NCBI GenBank assembly: GCA_032055545.1
Contig: DAMBQR010000013.1
Coordinates: forward strand, 1-64,000
From: Pseudescherichia sp032055545
Lineage (GTDB): Bacteria; Pseudomonadota; Gammaproteobacteria; Enterobacterales; Enterobacteriaceae
Direction: 5' to 3'
Length of the DNA: 64,000 nt
Notes under the pieces: generated by a model
The model's input: only the letters and a program-made list of their open reading frames with translations
Databases searched by the model: none
Told to the model about the DNA's origin: nothing
Shown here: positions 1 to 7,839 of the stretch, piece after piece
Position numbering within the stretch: the stretch's first letter is position 1
Layout of the letters: each line of letters opens with the position of its first letter
Translations under genes and position numbers: made by a program

Positions 1-55
1 GATTCAAAATCAACCGTAGAAATACGTGCCGGTTCGAGTCCGGCCTTCGGCACCA
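1..55 (+). tRNA. leuX: tRNA-Leu (CAA), 3' part
   Basis: The window begins in the anticodon stem. The anticodon CAA is at 5-7, the variable arm follows, the T-arm is GGTTCGAGTCCGGCC, and the acceptor end with the encoded CCA is at 53-55. The sequence agrees with enterobacterial leuX as I remember it. The 5' half lies before the window. leuX is a well-known integration site for genomic islands, and positions 35-48 recur at 23276-23289. Confidence 0.95.
35..48 (+). repeat. putative left attachment core within leuX
   Basis: CGAGTCCGGCCTTC inside the T-arm of leuX is repeated exactly, in direct orientation, at 23276-23289. The pair brackets the Dpd gene cluster and is read as attL. No integrase gene lies between the copies. 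Confidence 0.65.
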
Positions 56-69
56 AGCGATGCAAAATG

Positions 70-93
70 AGCTACCTAAGGGTGGCTTTTTTT
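70..93 (+). terminator. leuX terminator
   Basis: AGCTACC-TAAG-GGTGGCT forms a seven-pair hairpin with one G-U pair, followed by a run of T. It lies 15 bases after the tRNA end and fits a Rho-independent terminator. Confidence 0.8.
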
Positions 94-494
94 GTGCGTG
101 GAATTTGTTAAGTTGCAAATGTCTACTGTATCCCACTTAGAATTGACTGGATATAACTGCAATAAACTCACTTCTGAATTCGTTTATTCTTAATAATTGT
201 TGGCTTTGTTAAAATTAACTTTCTCTAATTATAATGCAAAGGGGCAAGGATTTCTGTAAATAACTGCACGCGAATAATGATTATATTATTGATTTTCTGT
301 GGTTGTGTTGGATAATAAAATGCATTTATCTTAATTCTTCCTTCCTTTCTATATGTATATCATAAAAAATATATTGATTTAATGTATAACGTGACAATTA
401 CATGTGTACGTGCTCATAAATATTGAACATCTTACTTGATTTAGTGTTAAATGTTTTTTATAAAATATTTATCCAACTCTTATGGAGATAGCTC
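94..494. other. AT-rich leader, no gene seen
   Basis: About 400 very AT-rich bases lie between the leuX terminator and the first island gene. I see no convincing ORF or RNA gene. Promoters for the dpdC-dpdA-dpdB group are expected here, but no -35/-10 pair stands out. Confidence 0.5.
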
Positions 495-728
495 ATGCCA
501 TCCTTTAATACACAATCAGCAATGGATATCATATCACATTCAACTGGAGGGTTTAGCTATGACACCCTTGCTAGGGCGTTGATTTTAAAAGGTGAAAATG
601 CAGAGGCCTCATATCTTCTCGATGAATGCAAGGCTTTTTGCTTACATCTGGAAAAGCAAGGTGTGCTTAGGAGATGTTGTCATTGTAAGCATGCTCAAGA
701 TGAGTACTTCGAATACATCCCACATTAA
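495..728 (+). CDS. small hypothetical protein, possible zinc knuckle
   Basis: A 77-aa protein that I do not recognise. A ribosome site (GGAG, 483-486) sits eight bases before the ATG. The C-terminal third has a CCHCKHAQ cysteine/histidine cluster that could bind a metal. The body is predicted to be mostly helical and there is no signal peptide. It is the first gene after leuX and lies 100 bp upstream of dpdC on the same strand, so it could be an accessory or regulator of the Dpd cluster. The base composition is AT-rich like the rest of the island's left end. A chance ORF is not excluded. Confidence 0.5.
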   Translation: MPSFNTQSAMDIISHSTGGFSYDTLARALILKGENAEASYLLDECKAFCLHLEKQGVLRRCCHCKHAQDEYFEYIPH

Positions 729-828
729 TGGTGTGCTTCTTAGATTTTTCGGAGTAAAAAAGTTAGATTTCTTGCAACCACCTCGTTTATGAGATAGCTT
801 TGCTACAGGAACTTTTTGAGGTTTTGTT

Positions 829-1785
829 GTGAGTCGAATCAATCTTATAACTACTTGTACGAATGGCAAGTATGGTAAAACAAGTAACGTCTTGAATTTA
901 GGAGACTATTCTGCAGGGAGGGTCTCCTCTGAAATACTTATTCAATCATGGTGTAATGCCATAAAGAAAACAATTTCACACTCCGATCCTATTAATGTTG
1001 AAAACCTGTACAAAGGAGGGCATTGGACTACGGCCAGGGCGATACAAAATGAGTATTGCGCTGACTTATGGGTGCTTTCTGCTGGTTTAGGGCTTTTACA
1101 CAGTAAAGATAGGGTTGTACCCTATCAGGCCACATTCGCCACAGGCTATAAAGAATCTATTCCTTTATATTCAAAGATTTATTCTGGAAAGGCATTTCAT
1201 CGAACCTGGTGGAAAGCAATGACAGAATATTCTTCTTTTAAAGAAGAGCATCCTACTTCTATAGCTGAGTTAATGCACGCCAGACCTAAAGAGTATTTTA
1301 TTATTTGCGGTTCTCCTGATTATATTAACGCAATTGAGATCGATATTTTTGACGGTCTTCGTCATTTAAAACATCCACTCGCGCAACTTTTGATTATAAC
1401 TTCTAAAGAAATTGATCCTCGGTTGAGTCCATATTTGCTAAAAAGCGATGCGCGAATAGCGCAATGGTTAAAATGCAATATGCTAATGCTAAACATCAGC
1501 TTGGCAAAATATGTTATAGGTAAATTTAGAGATTATCCGTTTAAAGAATTTAATAAACTTTCCGATGATTTATCACTACAATTTAAGCTGTTACCAGCAA
1601 GAAATGTAGTCAAAGGGATAAAAAGAACATCAGTAGAAGTAGAAAAGTTTATTTCTGAGCTTCTAAGGCAGCAACCAAAAATTAGCCCTACACAAGCTTT
1701 ACGTACTTTTCGAGATTCTGGTAACAGTTTTGAAGAAAAACGTTTTCGCAATCTGTTTCAGACTGTGGCTAGTAGTAATGGATAA
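829..1785 (+). CDS. dpdC: DpdC, preQ0-to-ADG conversion in DNA
   Basis: A 318-aa protein with an N-terminal LITTCTNGKYGK segment and a following LWVLSAGLGLL...VPY motif, typical of the DUF6884-like/DpdC group. In the Salmonella Dpd system, DpdC turns preQ0 already placed in DNA into 7-amido-7-deazaguanine. The start chosen is GTG at 829, with GAGG at 816-819; no in-frame ATG lies nearby. It precedes dpdA by 73 bp on the same strand, as expected for the modification half of the cluster. The gene is AT-rich compared with dpdE-dpdK. Assignment rests on motif and context, with no structure-based check. Confidence 0.8.
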   Translation: MSRINLITTCTNGKYGKTSNVLNLGDYSAGRVSSEILIQSWCNAIKKTISHSDPINVENLYKGGHWTTARAIQNEYCADLWVLSAGLGLLHSKDRVVPYQATFATGYKESIPLYSKIYSGKAFHRTWWKAMTEYSSFKEEHPTSIAELMHARPKEYFIICGSPDYINAIEIDIFDGLRHLKHPLAQLLIITSKEIDPRLSPYLLKSDARIAQWLKCNMLMLNISLAKYVIGKFRDYPFKEFNKLSDDLSLQFKLLPARNVVKGIKRTSVEVEKFISELLRQQPKISPTQALRTFRDSGNSFEEKRFRNLFQTVASSNG

Positions 1786-1858
1786 TGTTCATAAGGTGTT
1801 TTTGTGATAGAATCCCGCGTTTTTTGATATTGGACTGAGGCGTCATAGGAGAACAAAG

Positions 1859-3103
1859 TTGTCGAAGCTTAAGTATTTTTTCCCGGATAGTCAGGATTTT
1901 ATCGATCCGAGTTTCGACTTTGTTCGCGAAACGCGCAACGAGCACCGTGTTCGTCAGCGCGATGATCATTATCCGCACGAGGTTTTCGCGCGTCCTTATG
2001 ATGGCATGCTGGTTTCCAAAGCGGTCGTTGATGGTCTTGGGGGAGGTGAAAGTAAGTACACACGCGCCCAACGTTTGCGCTACTTCCGTAATGGTATGAA
2101 ACACTTCTTCCGCTTGCCTAAAGGCATGGAAACTATGGGAGACTGTGGAGCTTTTACCTACGTCAATCAAGACGTACCACCGTATCGTGTAGAAGAGGTT
2201 ATCGAATTTTATGAGACCTCCCGCTTCAACTATGGTGTTTCTCTTGACCATATTGTCTTTGGTTATGAAAAACCCGGAGAAACTTTTACCAGTGAGGTGT
2301 TAGCTGAATGTCGACGCCGTCAGGATATTACACTGACGCTGGCCCAAGAGTTCTTAACGAAGTCACATAAAAACTGCTTCCAGCCGTTTGGTGTTGCTCA
2401 CGGTTGGAGTAAGCAGTCTTATCGTCAATCTGTTGAGTCGCTTCTTGCTATGGGCTACAAAAGAATCACCATGGGGGGGATGGTGCCGCTGAAAACAGCG
2501 CAAATCCTTGAGACTCTCGAAGAAATTAAGCCGTTACTCAAAAGCGATACGCAGGTCCATTTGCTGGGAATCGCACGCCCTGAAAGCTTTAACGATTTTA
2601 TTCGCTTAGGCGTAACCAGTATTGACTCTACTACACCGCTTCAGCAAGCCTTCAAAGATCGCAAGAACAACTACCATACGCCTGAAGGCCGAGCTTATAC
2701 TGCAGTGCGCGTACCACAGTTTGATGCGAACCCAAGCCTAAGCCGTAAAATTAAGTCCGGCGTTATCGATCAGGATCAGGCTCGTCACCTTGAGAAAGAC
2801 GCCATGCATGCCCTGTTTGAATATGATAAAGATGCAATGCCTCTCGATAAAACTTTAGATGCTGTACTGTCCTATGAGCGTCTGCACTCTGGTGAAAAAG
2901 AAGCCGAGAAAATCCGCGCCGACTATGAACGTACTTTGGGCGACCGACCCTGGAAGCAGTGCCAGTGTAATATCTGCCAAGCCATTGGTATTAATGTAAT
3001 TATTTTCCGCGGTGCCGAGCGTAACCGCCGTCGCGGATTCCACAATATTCAGGTGTTGTACAGCCGATTACAGCACACATTGTCATTACGCTCAGAGGAT
3101 TAA
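1859..3103 (+). CDS. dpdA: DpdA, DNA-guanine transglycosylase
   Basis: A 414-aa relative of tRNA-guanine transglycosylase. By homology with the Salmonella Dpd enzyme, it swaps guanine in DNA for preQ0, together with DpdB. The TIM-barrel active-site segment MGDCGAF carries the Asp, and GVSLDH comes later. The C-terminal zinc site is C-x-C-x2-C (QCQCNICQ) followed by a His in RRRGFHN, as in TGT. The translation starts at TTG 1859, preceded by AGGAGA at 1847-1852; there is no alternative ATG before the conserved PDSQDFIDPSF segment. It is followed two bases later by dpdB. The TGT signature and neighbours make it a DpdA, not a tRNA enzyme. Confidence 0.93.
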   Translation: MSKLKYFFPDSQDFIDPSFDFVRETRNEHRVRQRDDHYPHEVFARPYDGMLVSKAVVDGLGGGESKYTRAQRLRYFRNGMKHFFRLPKGMETMGDCGAFTYVNQDVPPYRVEEVIEFYETSRFNYGVSLDHIVFGYEKPGETFTSEVLAECRRRQDITLTLAQEFLTKSHKNCFQPFGVAHGWSKQSYRQSVESLLAMGYKRITMGGMVPLKTAQILETLEEIKPLLKSDTQVHLLGIARPESFNDFIRLGVTSIDSTTPLQQAFKDRKNNYHTPEGRAYTAVRVPQFDANPSLSRKIKSGVIDQDQARHLEKDAMHALFEYDKDAMPLDKTLDAVLSYERLHSGEKEAEKIRADYERTLGDRPWKQCQCNICQAIGINVIIFRGAERNRRRGFHNIQVLYSRLQHTLSLRSED

Positions 3104-3105
3104 TC

Positions 3106-4236
3106 ATGAGTGAGTTTCGTGTCCCTGCCTTGCGTATCCGACAAGGTGAGGAGAGACAATTATATAGTCTCGCCATTGAAGGCAAACAAATCAGTAAGAT
3201 AGCAGCCATTTCCCGTATTCGTCGTGGCGAAGAGAATTTAGTGGGGTATCAGCGTCCTGAAGTACGTAACCATATTCGCGAAATACAGCGCTACATTGAG
3301 AGCGCAAATCCGATGATACCAAACCCGGTGATTATCGCTTTTGATAAGCGTGTGCGTTTTGAACCGCTTACAGATAATGGTGACATAGGGCATCTGATTA
3401 TACCTTTCTCCGAAGATAAGGATTTTGAGAAGCCAGGTTTTATTGTGGATGGTCAACAACGTACCGCTGCTTTACGGGATGCAGAAATCGACTCGTTCAT
3501 GATGCCCGTCTCTGCATTTATCGCTAATGATGCGGAAGAGCAGCGCGAGCAGTTTATGCTGGTTAACTCCACAAAACCGCTGCCCAAAACGTTGTTATAC
3601 GAACTGGCACCGCATACCCACGGTCGTCTGCCATCCGATTTGCAAATGCGTAAGTTTCCTTCACTGCTGACTCAACGACTGAATTTCGGCGAAGGTCCGC
3701 TTGTGGGGCGCATCAAAACGGCGACTAATCCTGATGGGGTTATTGCTGACAACTCGATGATCAAAATGATCGACGCCAGTCTTCGTGAGGGAGCATTGTA
3801 TCGCTTCCGTGACCCGGCGACAGGGTTGGGGGATGAAGGGAAGATGGTGAAACTGCTGAATAACTTCTGGTTGGCTGTAGAAACCGTGTTTACTGATGAT
3901 TGGGATAAAAAGCCTCGCTATTCTCGCTTGTTACATGGCGTTGGTATTCTTGCGCTTGGCAGCTTGATGGATGAAATCGATCAGGTACATCAGGACTATA
4001 AAGGTGAACCTGGTTGGACGGAGATCCCTTCCTACACTCGTTTTGTCGAAGAGTTAAATCGTATCAAGCCGCTTTGCGCATGGAGCAGTGGCGTATGGAA
4101 TTTAGGAACAGATATCGACGGTCAGCCTATCATTCGTAAATGGAATGAACTGCAAAACCTATCGAAGGATATATCTTTGGTGACTGACTACTTGGTAACC
4201 AGCTATATGAAAAACGTAAATGCAGATATTAAATAA
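3106..4236 (+). CDS. dpdB: DpdB, DGQQR-domain ATPase partner of DpdA
   Basis: A 376-aa ParB/DndB-like protein. The diagnostic DGQQR motif falls in FIVDGQQRTAALRD near residue 120, and a LVNSTKPLPKTLLYEL stretch typical of DGQHR proteins follows. In the Salmonella system DpdB is needed with DpdA for insertion of preQ0 into DNA and has ATPase activity. The start codon lies two bases after dpdA stops, with GAGGAT inside the dpdA end as ribosome site, so the two are translationally linked. It closes the modification half: the next gene is 426 bp away. Confidence 0.9.
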   Translation: MSEFRVPALRIRQGEERQLYSLAIEGKQISKIAAISRIRRGEENLVGYQRPEVRNHIREIQRYIESANPMIPNPVIIAFDKRVRFEPLTDNGDIGHLIIPFSEDKDFEKPGFIVDGQQRTAALRDAEIDSFMMPVSAFIANDAEEQREQFMLVNSTKPLPKTLLYELAPHTHGRLPSDLQMRKFPSLLTQRLNFGEGPLVGRIKTATNPDGVIADNSMIKMIDASLREGALYRFRDPATGLGDEGKMVKLLNNFWLAVETVFTDDWDKKPRYSRLLHGVGILALGSLMDEIDQVHQDYKGEPGWTEIPSYTRFVEELNRIKPLCAWSSGVWNLGTDIDGQPIIRKWNELQNLSKDISLVTDYLVTSYMKNVNADIK

Positions 4237-4662
4237 GGGTGACAACCTAATTGGCATTAGATGTATTGAGTGCTGATTTATCAACGTGTGAGCTACCGGA
4301 TACGACGCTGAAGTTTAAATTCTGTGCAAACGCAAGGTAGCTCTCATACTTTCAATCTTATCACTAAATCCTAACCCGGTTTACAATATCTGTTTATGCT
4401 AATAACCCAAAGAAAATCATGCGCTTTGAAATTATATCGTAGCCGCTACCCGAGTGTTAAAAGCCGGTAGATAAGTTACAGAACGCCCCGGAATGCCCAC
4501 CCACCCCCTATAACTCTCAGTAGACTAGTAATTCTCCTTGACAATCATCTATATGGATTGCAGTGTATGATATTGCCCTTGTATTCAGTAATATTATACG
4601 TATAAAATCAAAAAATTGTTATTAATCAAAAGGTTTCAGCCTCTGTCACACACAGCAAATTT
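4237..4662. other. spacer between modification and restriction genes
   Basis: 426 bp without a credible ORF separate dpdB from dpdE. It holds an exact TTGACA at 4538-4543, but the best downstream TATGAT (4566-4571) is 22 bases away. A second weak pair, TTGCCC (4573-4578) and TATACG (4595-4600), is spaced by 16. A separate promoter for dpdE-dpdK is therefore plausible but not resolved. No terminator-like hairpin with a T-run was recognised. Confidence 0.5.
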
Positions 4663-4674
4663 ATGGATGGATAT

Positions 4675-7600
4675 ATGCCCCTTGAAGCAGGCGACCTCGT
4701 TGACTCGCCTTATGGAATCGGCAAACTTATTCGCATTAACAATAATGATGCTCTTATTAAGTATTTCGATTCTCCCGTAAATTATGAAGGTATAGAGCAA
4801 ACTGTCGAAGTAAAAAACCTAAAAAAATCCGAACTCTACGCGGAAAGTCTGGTATATCGCTACGACTACGAGCTTGCACACTGGCAGATTGCACGTGTTG
4901 TTGGTGTCGTGCCTGGAGGGGTGCGTTTGCATTTTCCTAACAAGCAGCAGGAAGACGTCAGCTTAAATGATATCTTTGTACGCTGGGATCGCCCTATCAG
5001 CGATGCAGCGGCCCTTCTGGCCGAGCGCATTACCTATACTCCCTTCTGGCAAGATGCTCGTCTAGCTTATCAGCATCAAATGCTGAAACAACGCAACGCT
5101 TGTGCTGGGATTACTTCTTCGCTGTCGTCCAGTATTGAACTCGAACCTTACCAGTTGGCCGTCGCTCGTCGGGTGTTATCTGACCCCATTCAGCGCTATC
5201 TACTTGCAGATGAAGTCGGCCTTGGGAAAACCATTGAAGCTGGGCTGATCGTGCGGCAACACGTCACGGAAAATCAGTTCTCTCACTGCGTGGTGATCTT
5301 GGCACCCAAGGTTCTTCACCGCCAGTGGCAGCAGGAACTTTCCGCACGTTTCCACCTAGGGGAATTGCTGAACGAGTCGATCCATATCATTGATATAACC
5401 GCTTTTCGCGAGGAGACCCCGCTGCCACTCCGCCCTGATATGCTGGTAATTGACGAAGCTCATCAGGTCGGTGCTTGGGCATGGGACGCAGAAGATGAGC
5501 AGCAGTACGCCAGCGTTAACCAACTGGCACAACAAAGCGCAAAATTGCTGCTGCTGTCGGCAACGCCCGTGACCGGTAACGAAAAGAACTTCCTAGCTAT
5601 GCTGCATCTGCTGGATGCTAATAATTATCAGCTGACTGAAACTGGCTTGCTGAAATTTCAGCAGCGTATCCAGCAACGCGAAGAGATAGGATCACTGTTC
5701 TACGCGTTTAACTGTGATAATGACAACATGACGCTGGAAGAGAACCTAAATGCCTTGACCGAATTGTTTCCGGAGGATGAAGTTCTTCACGGACTAGCTG
5801 CGCAGTTGCTCCCCAATTTAGATGTGCTACAGCCTGAGCGGAGTGAAAAGCGCGATCTGCTGATCAATACAATCCGACACTACGTCGGTAACCGTTACCG
5901 TCTTCACCATCGCCTGCTGCGCAACCGCCGTAGCAGTCCTAGTATCAGCATCCTCATGCCCGGTTTGTCAGGCTTGTCACTGAAAAAATACACCGCCACG
6001 GACACCAACAACGACATGATGATCGCCTGGCGAGAATCGGCAGTTATGCTACATCCACAGGACTCGACGTTTGCCTCAATTTACCAGTTACTGTTTGAAG
6101 CCGCCATCGCCACACCGGAACTGCTGGCACGACTCGCCACCAGCCGTTTACAGCAGCAGTCGCTAAGTGCTACACAAGGCTTCCTCTACAGTGAATCACA
6201 ACTCGCATTGTTGCGGCACCCGTTGTTTGACGGTGAGAAGAATATCCTGCAGGAGTTGGTAGACCGTTGCATCATGGAGCGTGATAGCAAGCGTAAGCGC
6301 TTAACTGAAGTACTGGAAATACTTTTGGACAGCAACGCTAAAGAACTCCCTTACATTGTGGTGTTCTGCGATCAGCCTTGGGTGGCAGATCAAGTCTTTA
6401 CTGACTTGATGATGCCGTTCATTGGTAAAATCCAGCGTCATAACCCTGATAAAGAAATTCGCTTTGGCAAGGGAAGCAAATGCCAGATCCTGGTGTGCGA
6501 TCGTCGGGCTGAAGAAGGTGTCAATTTGCATGGTGGTCGTAAAATTGCGCTGCATTATGATCTATTACTTTCACCTAATCGCATGGAACAGCGCCTCGGT
6601 CGTTTGAATCGGTATTGTGCGAATGAGAATGCGACCTCCATCCTCAGTATCGCGTTGGTGAGTGAAGCAGAGGATCTACAAAATCAGTGGCTGGCTATTC
6701 TAAATAATGTTTTCAACGTATTCGAAGATTCAATTGCCAGTTTGCAATACTTGGTGGATGAAGAGTTACAATGGCTTAGCGCCAATCTCTATCCGTTAGG
6801 AGAAGAGAGCATGATACAGCTTAGCGCACGTTTGTCGGGTGAGGATGGTCGCTTGGCAGAAGAAAAACAGCGACTCGAAATGCAGGAAGTCCTATTGCAA
6901 ATCGACGGCGATATCATTGAAGCCAGGGAGTATGCTGATGCGCTGGCGGAGATCGATGAGAATGAAGACGAATTCCGCCAATGCGCGAGTAATCTGTTGG
7001 GTAAAGTCTTGAAATTTGATGTTATCCGGGATGAGGATACTCCGGCAGCACTCCGGTATCGTTTCAATCCGGGGGATTGGAATGCTGGTACCTTAGTCAG
7101 CCCCCAGCGCTTACAAAAACACTGCCTGCTCGGCTTTGATCTCAACAAGTCAGGCGGAAATTCTCCTGTGACTTGGCCATTGAGCTATAGGCGCTCAGAT
7201 TCTACTCAAGGTAACATCCGCCCTGCACGGCTAGGCGAACCTTTCCACGATGCCATTCTGCGACTGCTTGATTATGAAGAGCGTGGTATAGCTAGCGCGG
7301 TTCTACGCATCACACCCGGCATGGGTGAAGAGCAAAAAATTTTTTTCCGCTACGATTTCCTGATTGAGGCCGATGTTAACACTCCAGCGCAACAGCGCCT
7401 GGCTGACTATTTGATGCCGCCTCAAACCATGACCCTATGGCTGAACCAGGCGGGTGAGCACATCACCGATGCGGACGTAATGACTATATTGGATGAGCCT
7501 TATTCTCCGCAGAAGCGTGGCGGGCGTCACCTTAACCTGAATGAGCAGCGTTGGGCGCAGATTGCCCATTGTTTCAGTGCCAAAGAGTGGCGAACTTGGT

Positions 7601-7839
7601 GTAATGATAGCTACAGTATTGCCCAGCAATTGGCGGTGGGCCAGTTCGCCGCACAACAGGCTCTCGGTTTAAGCCGCCTAGAAAATTATTTGAGTAGTGC
7701 CTTGCTACACCACGCTGACCAGCAGGAGACCGGGCAGACGCTGCGCCATGGTATTACGTGGCCGAAGATCACCACCCTGGCAACACGTGCGTTAATCATT
7801 GCGTCAGAAGCCATACTGCACAAGGATTCACAGCTCTGA
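4675..7839 (+). CDS. dpdE: DpdE, SNF2-type helicase
   Basis: A protein of about 1054 aa with an N-terminal SH3-like segment, then an SNF2/SF2 helicase core. Counting from the upstream ATG at 4663, the Walker A DEVGLGKT is at 183-190 and DEAH at 264-267. Motif VI RMEQRLGRLNR follows in the second RecA domain. The C-terminal 400 residues have no motif that I know. The ATG at 4675 is preferred because GGATGGA precedes it; the ATG at 4663 has no ribosome site and adds four residues. Its stop overlaps dpdF (TGATG). In Salmonella, dpdD-dpdK form the restriction part; how each one works is not established. Confidence 0.85.
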   Translation: MPLEAGDLVDSPYGIGKLIRINNNDALIKYFDSPVNYEGIEQTVEVKNLKKSELYAESLVYRYDYELAHWQIARVVGVVPGGVRLHFPNKQQEDVSLNDIFVRWDRPISDAAALLAERITYTPFWQDARLAYQHQMLKQRNACAGITSSLSSSIELEPYQLAVARRVLSDPIQRYLLADEVGLGKTIEAGLIVRQHVTENQFSHCVVILAPKVLHRQWQQELSARFHLGELLNESIHIIDITAFREETPLPLRPDMLVIDEAHQVGAWAWDAEDEQQYASVNQLAQQSAKLLLLSATPVTGNEKNFLAMLHLLDANNYQLTETGLLKFQQRIQQREEIGSLFYAFNCDNDNMTLEENLNALTELFPEDEVLHGLAAQLLPNLDVLQPERSEKRDLLINTIRHYVGNRYRLHHRLLRNRRSSPSISILMPGLSGLSLKKYTATDTNNDMMIAWRESAVMLHPQDSTFASIYQLLFEAAIATPELLARLATSRLQQQSLSATQGFLYSESQLALLRHPLFDGEKNILQELVDRCIMERDSKRKRLTEVLEILLDSNAKELPYIVVFCDQPWVADQVFTDLMMPFIGKIQRHNPDKEIRFGKGSKCQILVCDRRAEEGVNLHGGRKIALHYDLLLSPNRMEQRLGRLNRYCANENATSILSIALVSEAEDLQNQWLAILNNVFNVFEDSIASLQYLVDEELQWLSANLYPLGEESMIQLSARLSGEDGRLAEEKQRLEMQEVLLQIDGDIIEAREYADALAEIDENEDEFRQCASNLLGKVLKFDVIRDEDTPAALRYRFNPGDWNAGTLVSPQRLQKHCLLGFDLNKSGGNSPVTWPLSYRRSDSTQGNIRPARLGEPFHDAILRLLDYEERGIASAVLRITPGMGEEQKIFFRYDFLIEADVNTPAQQRLADYLMPPQTMTLWLNQAGEHITDADVMTILDEPYSPQKRGGRHLNLNEQRWAQIAHCFSAKEWRTWCNDSYSIAQQLAVGQFAAQQALGLSRLENYLSSALLHHADQQETGQTLRHGITWPKITTLATRALIIASEAILHKDSQL

